Part shown: one piece after another, positions 27,401 to 40,109 of the stretch | Layout of the letters: each line of letters opens with the position of its first letter | Numbering within the stretch: position 1 is the stretch's first letter | Source of the DNA: Syntrophobacteraceae bacterium | GTDB lineage: Bacteria; Desulfobacterota; Syntrophobacteria; Syntrophobacterales; Syntrophobacteraceae | Length of the DNA stretch: 64,000 nucleotides | Assembly: GCA_018053185.1 (NCBI GenBank) | Contig: JAGPLX010000001.1 | Coordinates: 1-64,000 of the forward strand | Direction: 5' to 3' | The notes under the pieces: generated by a model | Told to the model about the DNA's origin: nothing | The model's database searches: none | What the model saw: only the letters and a program-made list of their open reading frames with translations | Position numbers and translations under genes: made by a program

Positions 27401-28600
27401 CGGGATGAACTGGACATCATTCGAAAGAGTGCGGTCAAGCGGCTCGCCCGCTTGTTGGACGGCAAGACAAGCGACGGGGCCGTCAAGGAGGGCAAGAAGA
27501 TTTACGTCAAGAAGGGGGATGCCTTCACCGAAGCGCTTCTCATGGAGATCCCCAGCGGTCTTTGGAACCACTTGAGCGTTGCCAAGGAACCGAGCCTCGC
27601 CATGGAGATCGAAAACATTGTGGACAATTACCGCAAGCAGGTCTCCGTGGTGAAGGCCCTGTTCGAGGAAAAAATCGGCAAGCTCAAGCGCGGAGATGAA
27701 CTCCCGCCCGGTGTCATCAAGATGGTGAAGGTCTATGTGGCGGTCAAGCGAAAACTCCAGGTGGGCGACAAAATGGCGGGACGTCACGGAAACAAGGGCG
27801 TTGTGTCCAGGATTTTGCCTGTGGAGGATATGCCCTATTTCCACGATGGAACCCCCATCGACATCGTGCTCAACCCCTTGGGCGTTCCCTCGCGCATGAA
27901 TGTAGGGCAGGTGCTCGAGATTCATCTCGGCTGGGCCGCCAAGGGTCTCGGCGAGCAACTGGCCCGGATGATCGAGGAGCATAAGCACCGGGAGTCCCTC
28001 AACGACAAGCTTCGTCGAATCTACAATCAGCTGGAATTCTCCACCTACTTCGAAGGCGCTACGGACCAAGACATGAAAGCCCTTGTAGCAGACTTTCGCG
28101 AGGGAGTGCACGTGGCTTCCCCGGTTTTCGACGGAGCGGATGAAGAGGAGATCAAAATGTTTCTCGCAGAATCCGAACTCCCGGAATCAGGACAAACCAC
28201 CCTCTACGACGGGCGCACCGGCCTTCCCTTCGACCAGCATGTCACCGTCGGGGTCATGTACCTTCTCAAGCTTCATCACCTGGTGGATGACAAGATTCAT
28301 GCACGATCCATCGGCCCATACTCCCTGGTGACTCAGCAACCCCTTGGCGGCAAGGCTCAGTTCGGCGGCCAGCGGTTGGGCGAAATGGAGGTGTGGACCA
28401 TGGAGGCCTACGGTGCGGCCTACGCCCTTCAGGAATTCCTGACGGTCAAATCCGACGACGTGGCAGGCCGAACCCGCATGTACGAGAAGATCGTCAAGGG
28501 GGACAACACTCTCGAGGCCGGCCTGCCTGAATCGTTCAATGTTTTGGTCAAAGAGTTACAGGCCCTTGCTCTGGATGTGCGTCTGTTGGAAGAGGAGTGA
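24497..28600 (+). CDS. rpoB: RNA polymerase beta subunit
   Basis: RpoB forms one pincer of RNA polymerase and part of the active centre. The 1367-residue length is normal for proteobacteria. Recognisable regions include the rifampicin pocket ([40 protein letters not shown]) with the usual Asp, His and Ser residues, so no classic resistance change is visible, the [16 protein letters not shown]-type stretch seen as [17 protein letters not shown], and the C-terminal [14 protein letters not shown]. The ATG at 24497 follows GCAGGAG. It is followed by rpoC after 16 nt. Confidence 0.98.
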   Translation: MATALTHEYRVRKNFAKIPKIIDIPNLIEMQKESYNQFLQWDVSPALRADRGLQEVFKSVFPIEDFSGTASLDFVQYSLGEVKYDVEECLARGMTYEAPVKIVVRLVVYDVDKEAGTRSIRDIKEQEIYFGTLPLMTDNGTFIVNGTERVVVSQLHRSPGIFFDHDRGKTHSSGKILYSARIIPLRGSWLDLEFDPKDILYVRIDRRRKFPVTVLLKALGYTTEELLNYFYPSEKVFLGDEKQSEKELLPEILVGSRAPEDILHPQTGEVLIRKNRKLGKQTLRRLQEVGIQRLPMKTLELVGRVLAQDVIDFQTGEIVAECNDTITEAMLGDFLQRGIREIELLHLEGQDVSPSFRNTLLMDKVNAQEDALIEIYRRLRPSNPPTLEVAKEFFHNLFFNPDHYDLSEVGRLKLNLQLELDVPLDCRTLRKEDILVAVRHLIRLKDSQGPVDDIDNLGNRRVRAVGELLENQYRIGLVRMERAIKERMTLQEVEALMPHDLINAKPVSAVVKEFFGTSQLSQFMDQTNPLSEITHKRRLSALGPGGLTRERAGFEVRDVHPTHYGRICPIETPEGPNIGLIVSLSTYARVNPYGFIETPYRLVESGCVKKDVSYLTAMDEKDFPIAQANAPLDEKGYFVNEQVSARKAGEFVMVPPEEIRYMDVSPNQLVSVSASLIPFLEHDDANRALMGSNMQRQAVPLIQTRAPLVGTGIECIVARDSGVTTVAKRDGMVEYVDATRIVIRATEEESETDSGVDIYKLIKFQRSNQNTCINQKPLVHHGDLVRKGQIIADGPSTDHGELALGRNVMVAFMSWGGYNFEDSILVSERIAKEDVFTSIHIEEFEVVARDTKLGKEDITRDIPNVGDEALKNLDDSGIIRLGAYIKPNDILVGKVTPKGESQLTPEEKLLRAIFGEKASDVKDTSLRVPPGVEGIVIDAKVFSRKGVERDDRTRMIEDMEIARLMKDQRDELDIIRKSAVKRLARLLDGKTSDGAVKEGKKIYVKKGDAFTEALLMEIPSGLWNHLSVAKEPSLAMEIENIVDNYRKQVSVVKALFEEKIGKLKRGDELPPGVIKMVKVYVAVKRKLQVGDKMAGRHGNKGVVSRILPVEDMPYFHDGTPIDIVLNPLGVPSRMNVGQVLEIHLGWAAKGLGEQLARMIEEHKHRESLNDKLRRIYNQLEFSTYFEGATDQDMKALVADFREGVHVASPVFDGADEEEIKMFLAESELPESGQTTLYDGRTGLPFDQHVTVGVMYLLKLHHLVDDKIHARSIGPYSLVTQQPLGGKAQFGGQRLGEMEVWTMEAYGAAYALQEFLTVKSDDVAGRTRMYEKIVKGDNTLEAGLPESFNVLVKELQALALDVRLLEEE

Positions 28601-28616
28601 GGGGAAGGAGGTCCCT

Positions 28617-31600
28617 TTGAAAGAACTCTACAGTCTGTTCACCAAGCCCAAGGATCCGTTGCACTTCAACGCCGTGAAAATCATGATTGCCTCACCGGAG
28701 AAAATCCGGGAGTGGTCCTACGGGGAAGTGAAGAAGCCCGAGACCATCAATTATCGGACCTTCAAACCCGAACGGGACGGGCTCTTTTGTGCCAGGATAT
28801 TCGGCCCCATCAAGGACTATGAATGTAACTGCGGCAAGTACAAACGCATGAAACACCGAGGTGTGGTATGTGAAAAATGCGGGGTCGAAGTCATCCAGTC
28901 CAAGGTTCGGCGGGAGCGCATGGGACACATCGAACTGGCGGCTTCGGTAGCTCATATCTGGTTCTTGAGAAGCCTTCCCAGCAAGATCGGCAACCTCCTC
29001 GACCTTACCCTGCGAGAGTTGGAAAAGGTCCTTTATTTCGATTCGTACATTGTCCTGGACCCTGGGGATACTCCCCTCACCAAGGGGGAACTCCTCACCG
29101 AAGAAAAATACCGGCAGGCCATCCAGGAGTACGGATCGGGTTTTACGGCGGGGATTGGAGCCGAGGCCATCAAGCGGCTGCTCATGGGCCTGGACCTGGA
29201 GATGCTGACCACGGAACTCCGGGAAGAGATGATGAAAACCAACTCCATGGCCAAACGCAAAAAGCTGGCCAAGCGGTTGAAAATCATCGATGCCTTTCGG
29301 GAGTCGGAAAATCGGCCCGAATGGATGATCATGGACGTCATTCCCGTTCTACCTCCCGATTTGAGGCCCCTGGTGCCCCTCGATGGCGGACGTTTTGCCA
29401 CCAGTGATCTCAACGATCTCTATCGCAGAGTCATCAACCGCAACAACCGCCTCAAGAGGCTCCAGGAGCTCAATGCCCCGGACATCATCATTCGAAATGA
29501 AAAGCGGATGCTCCAGGAGGCGGTGGATGTGCTTTTCGATAACGGTCGCAGGGGCAAGACCATTACCGGGGCAAGCAAACGGCCCCTCAAGTCCCTGAGC
29601 GACATGCTCAAAGGAAAACAGGGCCGCTTCCGCCAGAATCTCCTGGGAAAGCGCGTGGATTACTCGGGTCGTACCGTGATTGTCATCGGTCCCAATCTTC
29701 GACTGCACCAGTGCGGACTTCCCAAGAAGATGGCTCTCGAGTTGTTCAAACCCTTTATCTACAACAAGCTCGAGGAAAAAGGATACGTCACCACCATCAA
29801 GGCTGCCAAGAAGCTGGTGGAGAGGGAAACTCCCGAGGTATGGGATACCCTGGACGAGGTGGTGCGGGAATTCCCCATAATGCTCAACCGGGCTCCGACT
29901 CTGCACCGCCTGGGTATTCAGGCTTTCGAGCCCATTCTCATCGAGGGCAAGGCCATCCAGCTCCACCCCCTGGTTTGTACAGCTTTCAACGCGGACTTCG
30001 ACGGGGACCAGATGGCCGTCCATGTCCCTCTCTCCATCGAGGCCCAGGCGGAAGCCCGTGTGCTGATGATGTCCACCAACAACATTCTGAGCCCGGCACA
30101 TGGAGATCCCATCATCGTCCCTTCCCAGGATATCGTCCTGGGGATCTACTACATGACAAGGGAAAAGCCCTCCGCCCGAGGGGAAGGCCGCACCTTCTCC
30201 AGCCGGGACGAAGTGCGCTGTGCCTATGATGCCGGTCAAGCAGATCTTCATGCCCGCATCGAGGTCCGCATGGGGGCCGAGCGGATCCAGACCACGGTGG
30301 GACGCATCCTCCTCTCAGAAATCCTGCCCCCTGAGATCCCGTTTTCACTCATCAACCGTACCATGAACAAGAAGAGGCTGGCTCAACTCATTGATCAGTG
30401 CTACCGCAAGGCGGGAGTCAAGGCCACGGTCATTCTGGCCGACCGACTCAAGGACTTGGGGTACGAATTCGCCACCCGGTCCGGGATCTCCATATCCATC
30501 GGCGATATGGTCATTCCGTCGAGAAAGTCCGAGATACTGGACGCTGCCTTCGAGGCCGTCAAGGAGATCGAGCGCCAGTACAATGAAGGCCTCATCACCG
30601 AAGGCGAAAAATACAACAAGGTCGTGGACATATGGGCCAAGGCCACCGAGGATGTCGCCGCGGAGATGATGAAAGAGATCGTCGATACAGAACTGATCGC
30701 AGGGAGTGGAGAGAACCGCAAAATTGAATCCTTCAACCCTATCTACATGATGGCGGATTCGGGAGCCCGCGGGAGCAAGGACCAGTTGCGACAGCTGGCG
30801 GGAATGCGCGGCCTGATGGCCAAACCATCGGGGGAGATCATCGAAACCCCCATCACGGCCAACTTCCGGGAAGGCCTCACTGTTCTGCAATACTTCATTT
30901 CCACTCACGGCGCCCGCAAGGGACTGGCCGACACCGCCCTGAAGACCGCCAACTCCGGGTATCTCACCCGAAGACTGGTGGATGTATCTCAAGATGTCAT
31001 CATCTCCGAGCGGGATTGCAACACCATTGACGGAATCGAGGTCGAGGCGCTCCTGGAGGCTGGAGAGATCATTCAACGGTTGAGCGAACGCATCCTGGGA
31101 AGGATTACCCAGGAGGATATCGTGGACCCTGTGACGGGGGACGTGCTGATTCCCTCTGGTAAGGAAATCGACGAAAGAGGTGTGGAGCTGGTGGAGGAGG
31201 CCGGGATCGAGAAAGTACCCATCCGATCGGTTTTGACCTGTCGCAGCCATCGAGGCGTCTGCGCCATGTGCTACGGCCGGGATTTGGCCCAGGGCAAGCT
31301 GGTGGAGATTGGAGAAGCCATCGGCATCATCGCGGCTCAATCCATTGGGGAGCCCGGCACCCAGCTCACCATGCGCACCTTTCATATCGGCGGCACGGCC
31401 AGCAAAAGCATCGAGCGCACCTCTGTGACCAATCGCTATCCGGGAAAAGTTCGTTTCCTCAACCTCAACACGGTCCGGAACCGGGAGGGAGACCTCATCG
31501 CCATGAACCGTAACGGGGAAATCGCCATTATCACGGAATCCGGCCGTGAGCGGGAACGGCATGTGATCATCTACGGGGCCAAACTCAAGGTGGAAGACGG

Positions 31601-32672
31601 ACAGCAAGTCGAGGCGGACACTCTCCTGGCCGAATGGGATCCATTCACCACACCCATCCTCACCGAGGTCTCGGGAACTGTGAAATTCGGAGACATCTCC
31701 GAAGGCCAAACCATGCAGGAAAAACTGGATCCCGTGACGGGCAAGTCCAGCAAGGTGGTTGTGGAATATCGGGATGCGGACGTTCGCCCCCGAATCTCCA
31801 TCAAGGACGACAAGGGAAGGACCGCCAAGGTCGGAGAGGGAGGCTCCGCCCGGTACTTCATGCCCGTGGGAGCCATCCTCATGGTGGGAGAAGGGGACCC
31901 GGTTTTTCCGGGAGACGTCCTGGCAAGGATTCCCCGGGAAACGACCAAGACCAAGGACATCACCGGAGGTCTCCCCAGGGTGGCCGAGCTTTTCGAGGTC
32001 CGCAAGCCTAAAGAAAACGCAGTGATCACGGAGATTGACGGCGTGGTCAGCTTCGGCAAGGACACCAAGGGCAAACGGAAAGTCATCATCACTCCCGATG
32101 TAGGAGATCCTCGGGAGTACCTCATCCCCAAGGGCAAACACATCTGTGTTCATGAAGGCGACTACGTACGGGCCGGCGAACCCCTTATGGACGGATCTCC
32201 GAACCCCCACGACATCCTCACAGTTCTTGGGGAGAAAGAGGTCGCCAAGTACCTGGTGGATGAAGTCCAGCAGGTGTACCGTTTGCAGGGAGTCAAGATC
32301 AACGACAAACATATCGAGGTCATCGTCCGACAGATGCTGAAGCGTGTAAGGATCACCGACCCGGGGGACTCGGAGTTTCTCGTGGGCGAGCATGTGGAAA
32401 AGCCTATCTTCGAGGACACCAACGAAAGGCTTCGGGCGGAAGGCAAGCGGCCTGCCGAAGCCGAGCCCCTGCTGTTGGGCATCACCAAGGCCTCTTTGAG
32501 CACCCAAAGCTTTATATCGGCGGCCTCTTTCCAGGAAACCACCAAGGTTTTGACGGATGCCGCTACCGCCGGCAAGGTGGACTACCTGCTGGGGCTCAAG
32601 GAGAACGTCATCATGGGGCGGCTCATTCCAGCGGGTACCGGCCTGAAAATTTACCGCGAGATCCGCAGATGA
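28617..32672 (+). CDS. rpoC: RNA polymerase beta' subunit
   Basis: RpoC holds the catalytic magnesium in [12 protein letters not shown] and forms the second pincer. The 1351-residue product also has the N-terminal zinc finger CNCGKYK with CEKCG, the second zinc site [13 protein letters not shown] and the trigger-loop region [19 protein letters not shown]. The TTG start at 28617, after GGAAGGAGG, gives [20 protein letters not shown], the conserved start; a frame extending to 28539 overlaps rpoB and has no similarity. A 184-nt gap with a promoter candidate separates it from rpsL. Confidence 0.97.
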   Translation: MKELYSLFTKPKDPLHFNAVKIMIASPEKIREWSYGEVKKPETINYRTFKPERDGLFCARIFGPIKDYECNCGKYKRMKHRGVVCEKCGVEVIQSKVRRERMGHIELAASVAHIWFLRSLPSKIGNLLDLTLRELEKVLYFDSYIVLDPGDTPLTKGELLTEEKYRQAIQEYGSGFTAGIGAEAIKRLLMGLDLEMLTTELREEMMKTNSMAKRKKLAKRLKIIDAFRESENRPEWMIMDVIPVLPPDLRPLVPLDGGRFATSDLNDLYRRVINRNNRLKRLQELNAPDIIIRNEKRMLQEAVDVLFDNGRRGKTITGASKRPLKSLSDMLKGKQGRFRQNLLGKRVDYSGRTVIVIGPNLRLHQCGLPKKMALELFKPFIYNKLEEKGYVTTIKAAKKLVERETPEVWDTLDEVVREFPIMLNRAPTLHRLGIQAFEPILIEGKAIQLHPLVCTAFNADFDGDQMAVHVPLSIEAQAEARVLMMSTNNILSPAHGDPIIVPSQDIVLGIYYMTREKPSARGEGRTFSSRDEVRCAYDAGQADLHARIEVRMGAERIQTTVGRILLSEILPPEIPFSLINRTMNKKRLAQLIDQCYRKAGVKATVILADRLKDLGYEFATRSGISISIGDMVIPSRKSEILDAAFEAVKEIERQYNEGLITEGEKYNKVVDIWAKATEDVAAEMMKEIVDTELIAGSGENRKIESFNPIYMMADSGARGSKDQLRQLAGMRGLMAKPSGEIIETPITANFREGLTVLQYFISTHGARKGLADTALKTANSGYLTRRLVDVSQDVIISERDCNTIDGIEVEALLEAGEIIQRLSERILGRITQEDIVDPVTGDVLIPSGKEIDERGVELVEEAGIEKVPIRSVLTCRSHRGVCAMCYGRDLAQGKLVEIGEAIGIIAAQSIGEPGTQLTMRTFHIGGTASKSIERTSVTNRYPGKVRFLNLNTVRNREGDLIAMNRNGEIAIITESGRERERHVIIYGAKLKVEDGQQVEADTLLAEWDPFTTPILTEVSGTVKFGDISEGQTMQEKLDPVTGKSSKVVVEYRDADVRPRISIKDDKGRTAKVGEGGSARYFMPVGAILMVGEGDPVFPGDVLARIPRETTKTKDITGGLPRVAELFEVRKPKENAVITEIDGVVSFGKDTKGKRKVIITPDVGDPREYLIPKGKHICVHEGDYVRAGEPLMDGSPNPHDILTVLGEKEVAKYLVDEVQQVYRLQGVKINDKHIEVIVRQMLKRVRITDPGDSEFLVGEHVEKPIFEDTNERLRAEGKRPAEAEPLLLGITKASLSTQSFISAASFQETTKVLTDAATAGKVDYLLGLKENVIMGRLIPAGTGLKIYREIRR

Positions 32673-32750
32673 ACACACGAGGGAACGTTTCCCGCCTAAG
32701 CGTTCAGGCGGAGACGTGGACAGGAATGTGGGCTCTGCAAAGAAAAGACC

Positions 32751-32779
32751 TTGACAAGGAGGGTCGAAATCGGTAGACA
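32751..32779 (+). promoter_or_regulatory. Predicted promoter upstream of rpsL
   Basis: A perfect TTGACA (32751-32756) is followed after 17 bases by TAGACA (32774-32779), which matches the -10 consensus at three positions. It lies about 80 nt before rpsL in the only sizeable gap between rpoC and the str genes, so it could start the rpsL-rplQ transcript. Confidence 0.45.
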
Positions 32780-32856
32780 GAGTGGATTTTAAGCTGGCAA
32801 AAGTTGAATGAGCTGAAAAATGCAAGGAACTCCGACAGGACGGAGAAGAACGGGAA

Positions 32857-33228
32857 ATGCCGACCATCAACCAGCTAGTGAGAAAAGGGAGGGAGGAGGT
32901 TCGAAAGAAATCCAGCACCCCTGCCCTCCAAAGGTGCCCCCAGAAGCGCGGGGTTTGTGTCCGAGTCTACACGACCACCCCCAAGAAGCCCAATTCCGCA
33001 CTGCGCAAAATCGCACGTGTCCGGCTCACAAACGGGATTGAGGTCACCAGCTATATCCCGGGAATCGGGCACAATCTTCAGGAGCATTCGGTGGTCCTCA
33101 TCCGGGGAGGCCGCGTGAAGGATTTGCCCGGGGTGCGTTACCACATCATCCGGGGCACACTGGATGCTCTGGGCGTCTCGAACCGCAAACAAGGCCGCTC
33201 CAAGTACGGGACCAAGAGGCCTAAATAA
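32857..33228 (+). CDS. rpsL: 30S ribosomal protein uS12
   Basis: uS12 lines the decoding centre and controls accuracy. The 123-residue sequence begins [14 protein letters not shown] and contains [12 protein letters not shown] with the conserved lysines Lys43/Lys44 and the second loop [13 protein letters not shown]; these are the residues where streptomycin-resistance changes arise, and both are wild type here. The ATG follows GGGAA. rpsG follows after 106 nt. Confidence 0.98.
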   Translation: MPTINQLVRKGREEVRKKSSTPALQRCPQKRGVCVRVYTTTPKKPNSALRKIARVRLTNGIEVTSYIPGIGHNLQEHSVVLIRGGRVKDLPGVRYHIIRGTLDALGVSNRKQGRSKYGTKRPK

Positions 33229-33334
33229 GACGGACCATCGTTATCTGTGGGGCCATGGCTCGAAGGTTTTTGCAAGTAGTTGGTCATGGCCTCCTTTTTG
33301 CCTCAACGACACGAAAAGAAGGTCGAGAAAAGGG

Positions 33335-33805
33335 ATGCCTAGGAGAAGAGAGGTTCCAAAACGTTACGTTTTGCCCGATCCCAAATACAACAGCCGGCTG
33401 GCGGCCAAGTTCATCAACAACATCATGCGGCGCGGCAAGAAGAGTCTGGCGGAACGACTATTTTACGGGGCATTGGATCTCGTTGAACAGCGGTCCAAGC
33501 AGGATCCCCTCGAGGTTTTCCACAAGGCCCTTGACAATGTGAGACCCATCATCGAGGTCAAATCCAGGCGGGTAGGCGGCGCCACCTACCAGGTGCCCGT
33601 GGAGGTCCGCCATGAACGAAGGGATGCACTGGCCATGCGCTGGGTGATCTCCTATGCCAAGCAGCGTTCCGAGAAGACCATGGTTCAACGCCTGGCTGGA
33701 GAATTGCTCGATGCGTCCCAAAACCGGGGCGGTTCCGTGAAGAAACGAGAAGACACGCACCGGATGGCGGAAGCCAACAAGGCATTCGCCCATTACCGCT
33801 GGTAA
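33335..33805 (+). CDS. rpsG: 30S ribosomal protein uS7
   Basis: uS7 nucleates assembly of the 30S head and contacts E-site tRNA. The ATG at 33335 gives 156 residues with the classic start [20 protein letters not shown] and segments [16 protein letters not shown] and [17 protein letters not shown] longer frame from 33164 overlaps rpsL and is rejected. In most bacteria fusA follows; here the next gene, after 310 nt, is tuf. Confidence 0.97.
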   Translation: MPRRREVPKRYVLPDPKYNSRLAAKFINNIMRRGKKSLAERLFYGALDLVEQRSKQDPLEVFHKALDNVRPIIEVKSRRVGGATYQVPVEVRHERRDALAMRWVISYAKQRSEKTMVQRLAGELLDASQNRGGSVKKREDTHRMAEANKAFAHYRW

Positions 33806-34115
33806 CCGGTTCTCCAGGGTACCGACGACCCTTGGGGAAAGACCCGAGGTCTGAAGGCTCGGCTGTTCCGCGGCAATGATGCCCGGGGGGTCGACGAATA
33901 CGCAACATTGCGGGTCAGTACGACAGAAATGTGCATCCAGTCTCTCCAAGGGGCATACAGGGCTGTGCCTAGATGAAGCAGATGTGGAATTTCTCCGTAC
34001 AGTACCGGTCAATCGGCAGCGGGGTATGCCGAAAACGATAAAGAATCCAGGGCCGAGAGCCGGGCAATGGTTCGAGAGGCTTTGTTTCTGGACTCCTTGG
34101 TAAGGAGGAAAAGCG
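33806..34115. other. rpsG-tuf gap lacking fusA
   Basis: The usual str-operon order is rpsL-rpsG-fusA-tuf. Here the 310 nt between rpsG and tuf contain no EF-G gene and no frame with EF-G similarity. Bases 33913-34006 carry, on the minus strand, a copy of the dispersed repeat found at 11397-11491. The last 13 nt before tuf, AGGAGGAAAAGCG, are identical to those of tuf copy 1. EF-G must be encoded elsewhere. Confidence 0.75.
33913..34006 (-). repeat. Dispersed degenerate intergenic repeat, copy 2
   Basis: Minus-strand partner of 11397-11491 with about 71% identity over 90 ungapped columns (hand count). Shared blocks include GTACGGAG.AATTC and GGATGCACA.TTCT. The frame open in copy 1 is interrupted by stop codons here, so this copy is not coding in that frame. 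Confidence 0.6.
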
Positions 34116-35309
<1,194 letters not shown>

Positions 35310-35377
35310 GTCGAGCCAATGACATAGCCCTTAGAGGAAATTCCATTGGAATCCCCAAGGCATAGGATTTTATTACC

Positions 35378-35686
35378 ATGACAAATCAAAGAATTCGCAT
35401 CCGACTCAAAGCTTACGATCATAAGCTTCTGGATCAATCCACGAGCGAAATCGTATCCACGGCCAAGAAAACCGGTGCGAGGGTGGCCGGCCCCATTCCG
35501 CTTCCCACCAAGATTCAGCGCTACACGGTTCTTCGGTCTCCTCACGTGGACAAGAAGTCGCGTGAACAGTTCGAGATCCGTATTCACAAACGTCTGATCG
35601 ACATTCTCGAACCAACCCAGCAGACGGTGGATTCTTTGATGAAGTTGGATTTATCTGCCGGTGTGGATGTGGAAATCAAGCTTTAG
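35378..35686 (+). CDS. rpsJ: 30S ribosomal protein uS10
   Basis: uS10 (NusE) sits in the 30S head and also joins NusB and NusG in antitermination. The 102-residue protein starts [20 protein letters not shown] and includes [20 protein letters not shown] with the expected PTK loop. Length is normal. It starts the S10 operon in canonical order with rplC 40 nt downstream. Confidence 0.98.
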   Translation: MTNQRIRIRLKAYDHKLLDQSTSEIVSTAKKTGARVAGPIPLPTKIQRYTVLRSPHVDKKSREQFEIRIHKRLIDILEPTQQTVDSLMKLDLSAGVDVEIKL

Positions 35687-35726
35687 GAGTTAAACCGCCT
35701 GGTTTGAGTAGAAAGAGCACCTTGCC

Positions 35727-36359
35727 ATGATCAAAACACTTATCGGACGCAAACTGGAGATGACCCAGATCTTTGCAGAGGACGGCAGCGTGGTGCCCAT
35801 CACCCTGATCGAGGCCGGCCCTTGCACGGTGACACAGGTTAAGACTCCCGCCACCGACGGCTACTCCGCCTTACAGATCGGTTTCGGGTCTCGAAAGCCC
35901 AAGAATGTGAACCGACCGACCAAGGGACATTTGGACAAGGTAGGCAAGGGCTATTTTCGGGTATTGCGGGAAGTGCGGGTGGAGGATGCTGCCGCTTTTC
36001 AACCGGGACAGGAGATTTCCCTTGAGTCCTTCGAGATCGGAGAACACGTCGACATCGTTGGCAAGAGCAAAGGGAAAGGATTCGCAGGTCCCATCAAGCG
36101 GTGGGGGTTTCAACGCGGTCCTGCAGGCCATGGCTCCAAGAATATTCGTGAACCCGGTTCCACTGGAAATGCCACTTTCCCCGGTCGCGTCATCAAGGGG
36201 AAGAAGATGGCCGGCCAGAAAGGGAACAAGCGTGTTACGGTCATGAACCTGCAGATTGTGGATGTTCGTCCCGAAATGAACTTGCTTTTGGTTAAGGGGG
36301 CTGTTCCGGGGGCCAAGAACGGAATCGTGTTCATTCGAAAGACCAATCGGGTGAAATGA
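35727..36359 (+). CDS. rplC: 50S ribosomal protein uL3
   Basis: uL3 is an early assembly protein whose long loop reaches the peptidyl-transferase centre. The 210-residue product begins [16 protein letters not shown] and shows [20 protein letters not shown] and [20 protein letters not shown], the conserved loop containing the site methylated in some bacteria. Length fits the family. It is preceded by rpsJ and followed by rplD 40 nt away. Confidence 0.97.
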   Translation: MIKTLIGRKLEMTQIFAEDGSVVPITLIEAGPCTVTQVKTPATDGYSALQIGFGSRKPKNVNRPTKGHLDKVGKGYFRVLREVRVEDAAAFQPGQEISLESFEIGEHVDIVGKSKGKGFAGPIKRWGFQRGPAGHGSKNIREPGSTGNATFPGRVIKGKKMAGQKGNKRVTVMNLQIVDVRPEMNLLLVKGAVPGAKNGIVFIRKTNRVK

Positions 36360-36399
36360 TGCAGGAACCGAAAGGCCTGCGGAAGGGTTGAGGATCACC

Positions 36400-37023
36400 A
36401 TGCCAACAGTGGATCTTTACAGCATGAATCGTGAGGTCGTCGGGCAACTGGATCTGCGCGAGGACATTTTTGGTGTCCCCGTGAAGCCCCATGTGATGCA
36501 CCAGGTGGTACTGTACCAGCTCAACAAGCGTCGATCCGGGACAGCCAAGACCAAAGGCAGGAGCGAAGTGGCCGGGGGGGGCAAGAAGCCCTGGCGCCAG
36601 AAAGGCACGGGTCGGGCTCGCGCGGGAACCTCCCGCTCTCCCCTGTGGCGTGGTGGCGGCACCATCCACGGACCTCAACCCAGAAGCTACGACATGAGGG
36701 TTCCCAAGAAGGTCCGCGCCCTGGGGCTCAAGATGGCCCTCAGCCAGAAGATCGCCGACGGGGAGTTCACGGTGTTGGACCAGATCCAGCTGGAGCGGAT
36801 CAAGACGAAGGACTTCTCTGCGCTCCTGGAGCGCTTCGATCTATCGAAGACCCTCGTGGTCATCCCCTGGAAGGATGAAAGGGTGGAAAAATCGGCTCGG
36901 AATCTGCCCAACGTCAAGGTTTTGAGATCCGAGGGACTCAACGTCTACGACGTGCTCAACCACCACCATTTGCTTCTGACCCGGGAGACGGTCGGGAAAA
37001 TAGAGGAGTCATTGGGATCATGA
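36400..37023 (+). CDS. rplD: 50S ribosomal protein uL4
   Basis: uL4 lines the peptide exit tunnel with its extended loop and, in some bacteria, represses the S10 operon. The ATG at 36400 after GAGG gives 207 residues. The loop [20 protein letters not shown] followed by [10 protein letters not shown] is diagnostic. A TTG at 36388 is an alternative start four codons earlier. The end overlaps rplW by four bases (ATGA). Confidence 0.97.
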   Translation: MPTVDLYSMNREVVGQLDLREDIFGVPVKPHVMHQVVLYQLNKRRSGTAKTKGRSEVAGGGKKPWRQKGTGRARAGTSRSPLWRGGGTIHGPQPRSYDMRVPKKVRALGLKMALSQKIADGEFTVLDQIQLERIKTKDFSALLERFDLSKTLVVIPWKDERVEKSARNLPNVKVLRSEGLNVYDVLNHHHLLLTRETVGKIEESLGS

Positions 37024-37313
37024 ACGAGAAGACCTATCGGATACTCAAGCGTCCCTTGGTGACGGAGAAAAGCACCAGGGAAAAGGAAGCCTACAATAAG
37101 CTCTACTTCGAGGTGGACCGGAGAGCCAACAAGATCGAGATCCGGCAGGCGGTTGAGCGGATATTCAAAGTGAATGTTCTCGACGTCGCCACCATGAACA
37201 TGAAGGGCAAGCGAAAACGAGTAGGCCGCTTCTTTACCAAGAAGCCGGACTGGAAGAAGGCAATCGTCACCATCAAGCCCGGGCAGCGTGTTGAGTTTTT
37301 CGAGGGCGTGTAG
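37020..37313 (+). CDS. rplW: 50S ribosomal protein uL23
   Basis: uL23 lies at the tunnel exit and is the docking site for trigger factor and SRP. The 97-residue protein has [20 protein letters not shown] and the basic loop [20 protein letters not shown]. Length is standard. The start overlaps the rplD stop, so translation is probably coupled. rplB follows after 17 nt. Confidence 0.97.
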   Translation: MNEKTYRILKRPLVTEKSTREKEAYNKLYFEVDRRANKIEIRQAVERIFKVNVLDVATMNMKGKRKRVGRFFTKKPDWKKAIVTIKPGQRVEFFEGV

Positions 37314-37330
37314 CACTGGAGAAGACAACC

Positions 37331-38152
37331 ATGAGTAACAAGAAAGTCAACCCGACATCCCCGGGGCGCCGGTTTCTCACCATTCCAAGGTTCGACGAGA
37401 TCACCCGAAAGGACCCGGAAAAGAGCCTTCTTGAACCCCTCAACAGATCCGGGGGACGCAACAACCGCGGGCGGGTTACCTCGTGGCATCGGGGGGGCGG
37501 ACATAAGCGGCAGTACAGAGTCATCGACTTCAAACGAAACAAGGAAAACATCCCCGCCAAGGTGGTGAGCATCGAATACGACCCTAACCGGTCGGCTCGT
37601 ATCGCCCTGCTCCACTATGTGGATGGGGAGAAGCGCTATATTCTGGCTCCCATAGGCATTTCCGTGGGGGATACCATCCTCACGAGCCAGGACGCCGATA
37701 TCAAGCCGGGCAATTGTCTCAGGCTGGCAAACATTCCCCTGGGCACGGTGGTTCACAACGTCGAAATGAAACCCGGCAAAGGAGGTCAGTTGGCCAGATC
37801 GGCCGGATCGGGTGCCCAGCTGATCGCCAAGGAGGGTCGCCATGCGATTTTGCGGTTGCCCTCGAGCGAGATGCGCATGGTGCCCATCGAGTGCAAGGCC
37901 ACAGTCGGCCAGGTGGGCAATACCGATCATGAGAACCGCTCCCTGGGGAAGGCGGGACGAACGCGCTGGTTTGGACGCAGGCCTCATGTTCGAGGGGTCG
38001 CGATGAACCCCGTAGACCACCCCATGGGAGGAGGCGAGGGGAGAAGTTCGGGAGGAAGGCATCCCTGCACACCCTGGGGCGTCCCGACTAAAGGGTACCG
38101 GACACGCAAGAGAAAGTCCAGCGATAAAATGATCATTCGTCGACGTAAGTAG
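37331..38152 (+). CDS. rplB: 50S ribosomal protein uL2
   Basis: uL2 is essential for subunit association and peptidyl transfer. The 273-residue protein shows [20 protein letters not shown], the OB/SH3 domain with [20 protein letters not shown], and the universally conserved histidine loop [19 protein letters not shown]. The C-terminus is basic ([15 protein letters not shown]). Length is normal. A 111-nt gap separates it from rpsS. Confidence 0.98.
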   Translation: MSNKKVNPTSPGRRFLTIPRFDEITRKDPEKSLLEPLNRSGGRNNRGRVTSWHRGGGHKRQYRVIDFKRNKENIPAKVVSIEYDPNRSARIALLHYVDGEKRYILAPIGISVGDTILTSQDADIKPGNCLRLANIPLGTVVHNVEMKPGKGGQLARSAGSGAQLIAKEGRHAILRLPSSEMRMVPIECKATVGQVGNTDHENRSLGKAGRTRWFGRRPHVRGVAMNPVDHPMGGGEGRSSGGRHPCTPWGVPTKGYRTRKRKSSDKMIIRRRK

Positions 38153-38263
38153 CCTCGAAGCCCGGGCTTTCCGCATCCACGCGCCCTCCCCTCTCCCCTT
38201 TTCGAAAAACGAGGCGCACGGAGGATTCCCGGAGACGGCCGGCAAAAAGCACAGGAGGATAAG

Positions 38264-38551
38264 GTGCCTCGCTCTCTAAAAAAAGGGCCTTTCGTGGATG
38301 ACCACTTGATGGAAAAGGTTCGCAAGGCCAGGGAAACCGGAGACCGGAAGGTTATCAAGACTTGGTCGAGGAGATCCACCATTGTTCCTGAATTCGTGGG
38401 AATCACTCTAGCCGTCCATAACGGCAAGAAGTTCATTCCAGTTTTTGTCACGGAAAACATGGTGGGACATAAACTCGGAGAATTCTCGCCGACCAGAACC
38501 TTTTACGGCCATGCGGGAGATAAGAAATCCAGAGTGAAAGGGAAGAAGTGA
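38264..38551 (+). CDS. rpsS: 30S ribosomal protein uS19
   Basis: uS19 binds in the 30S head next to uS13 and contacts the A-site finger. The 95 residues start [18 protein letters not shown] after a GTG start, with [20 protein letters not shown] and [12 protein letters not shown] as conserved blocks. The ribosome site is AGGAGGATAAG. The stop overlaps the rplV ATG by four bases. Confidence 0.97.
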   Translation: MPRSLKKGPFVDDHLMEKVRKARETGDRKVIKTWSRRSTIVPEFVGITLAVHNGKKFIPVFVTENMVGHKLGEFSPTRTFYGHAGDKKSRVKGKK

Positions 38552-38883
38552 TGGAAGTGAGAGCCGTGAGCAAATACCTGCGCATTTCTCCCCACAAGGC
38601 CCGGCTGGTTGCCGATCTGGTTCGAGGCAAAATGGTTGCGGATGCCTTGACGACTCTCAAATTTACACCCAAGAAGGGCGCACGGTTCATCAACAAGACA
38701 TTGCGCTCGGCCGTAGCAAATGCCGAAAATGTCCGTAGCATCGACGTGGACACCCTGTTCGTGAAGGTGATCCTGGTGGACGAGGGACCCCGGCTCAAGC
38801 GTTGGCGACCTCGGGCCATGGGGCGCGCTACCCGAATTCTCAAACGCACGAGTCACATCACCGTGGTGCTGGCGGAGAAATAA
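38548..38883 (+). CDS. rplV: 50S ribosomal protein uL22
   Basis: uL22 extends a hairpin into the exit tunnel and interacts with all domains of 23S rRNA. The 111-residue product contains [20 protein letters not shown], then the tunnel hairpin [20 protein letters not shown]. Macrolide-resistance deletions would map to that hairpin, which looks intact. Start overlaps rpsS. rpsC begins 31 nt downstream. Confidence 0.97.
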   Translation: MMEVRAVSKYLRISPHKARLVADLVRGKMVADALTTLKFTPKKGARFINKTLRSAVANAENVRSIDVDTLFVKVILVDEGPRLKRWRPRAMGRATRILKRTSHITVVLAEK

Positions 38884-38914
38884 CCTTAACGACTCAAAAT
38901 GGTGGAGGTGAAGT

Positions 38915-39541
38915 TTGGGACAGAAAGTACATCCGATTGGATTCCGACTGGGCGTAATCCAAACCTGGGATTCGAAGTGGTTCGCCGCCCGCGATTATCC
39001 CAAGCTGGTGTATGAAGATCGACTCATTCGGGATTACATCAAATCCCGCTTGTCTCATGCCGGAATCGCCAAGGTGGAGGTCGAACGGGCCGCCAACAAG
39101 GCGAAGATCCGAATTCACACGGCACGACCCGGAATCGTGATCGGCAAAAAGGGGGCTGAAATCGAAGCCCTGCGCCAAGACCTCGAGAGAAGGTTCAAGA
39201 GGGAGATCCTCATCGACATTCAGGAGGTCCGGCGTCCCGAACTCGACGCCACCCTCGTCGCGGAAAATGTAGCTCTGCAGCTCGTACGGCGTGTGGCATT
39301 TCGTCGAGCCATGAAACGGGCAGTGACCGCAGCGCTCAAGTTTGGAGCCAAGGGAGTACGAGTGGCGTGCGCCGGACGGCTGGGCGGTGCCGAGATGGCC
39401 CGGCGGGAATGGTACCGGGAGGGGCGAGTCCCCCTCCATACTCTGCGGGCGGACATTGATTACGGGACCGCCCTTGCCAAGACCACCTACGGTATTATCG
39501 GAGTCAAGGTTTGGATCTTCAAGGGAGAGGTTTTATCCTAA
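38915..39541 (+). CDS. rpsC: 30S ribosomal protein uS3
   Basis: uS3 forms part of the mRNA entry tunnel and its helicase activity. The 208 residues begin [20 protein letters not shown] with a TTG start after GGAGG, have a KH domain with [14 protein letters not shown], and a C-terminal [20 protein letters not shown]-type end seen as [19 protein letters not shown]. The length is normal. A 151-nt gap to rplP is longer than usual in this operon. Confidence 0.97.
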   Translation: MGQKVHPIGFRLGVIQTWDSKWFAARDYPKLVYEDRLIRDYIKSRLSHAGIAKVEVERAANKAKIRIHTARPGIVIGKKGAEIEALRQDLERRFKREILIDIQEVRRPELDATLVAENVALQLVRRVAFRRAMKRAVTAALKFGAKGVRVACAGRLGGAEMARREWYREGRVPLHTLRADIDYGTALAKTTYGIIGVKVWIFKGEVLS

Positions 39542-39692
39542 GGAATGTGACGCATCGCAATCGGCACGGAATGCAGATTCGTTGGTCCGGACGGTCGGGA
39601 TTGGTATCCCCCCGGCCGACAAAAAAAGGGGAAACCCTGCCCGAACTTGCCGAAGCGATCGCGTTTGCCGTGGGTAGACAGGAGACATACCG

Positions 39693-40109
39693 ATGTTAGC
39701 ACCCAAAAGGGTTAAATATCGAAAGCAACAGAAAGGCCGCATGCGGGGCACTGCCTACCGGGGCAGTGCGTTGAGTTTCGGCGATTTTGGCCTGAAGGCC
39801 GTGGAATGCGGGCGAATCAGCTCCCGTCAAATCGAGGCGGCCCGAATCGCCATCACGCGACACGTAAAACGAGGCGGAAAGGTGTGGATCCGATTTTTCC
39901 CCGATAAGCCAATCACCAAGAAACCGGCGGAAACTCGAATGGGTAAAGGCAAGGGTTCGCCCGAGGGATGGGTGGCGGTCATCAAGCCAGGTCGGATGCT
40001 TTATGAAATCAAGGGAGTTCCCGAGCTAGTGGCCAGGGAAGCCCTTCGCCTCGCCGCGCATAAACTCCCCATCCCCACCCGGTTTGTATCCAGACAGGAT
40101 GTACTATGA
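39693..40109 (+). CDS. rplP: 50S ribosomal protein uL16
   Basis: uL16 helps position A-site tRNA at the peptidyl-transferase centre. The 138-residue protein starts [19 protein letters not shown] and has [42 protein letters not shown] in the form [20 protein letters not shown], and [19 protein letters not shown]. Length is standard. The stop overlaps the rpmC start by four bases. Confidence 0.98.
   Translation: MLAPKRVKYRKQQKGRMRGTAYRGSALSFGDFGLKAVECGRISSRQIEAARIAITRHVKRGGKVWIRFFPDKPITKKPAETRMGKGKGSPEGWVAVIKPGRMLYEIKGVPELVAREALRLAAHKLPIPTRFVSRQDVL

Noticed and set aside
30345-32918. Very long minus-strand open frames (857, 798 and 793 codons) opposite rpoC, rpoB and tuf
   Set aside because: They are mirror images of GC-rich plus-strand genes with strong third-position bias; none has a ribosome site or recognisable motif, and the plus-strand genes are certain.
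33806-34115. Remnant of fusA between rpsG and tuf
   Set aside because: No stretch reads as EF-G in any frame; only the dispersed repeat is recognisable.
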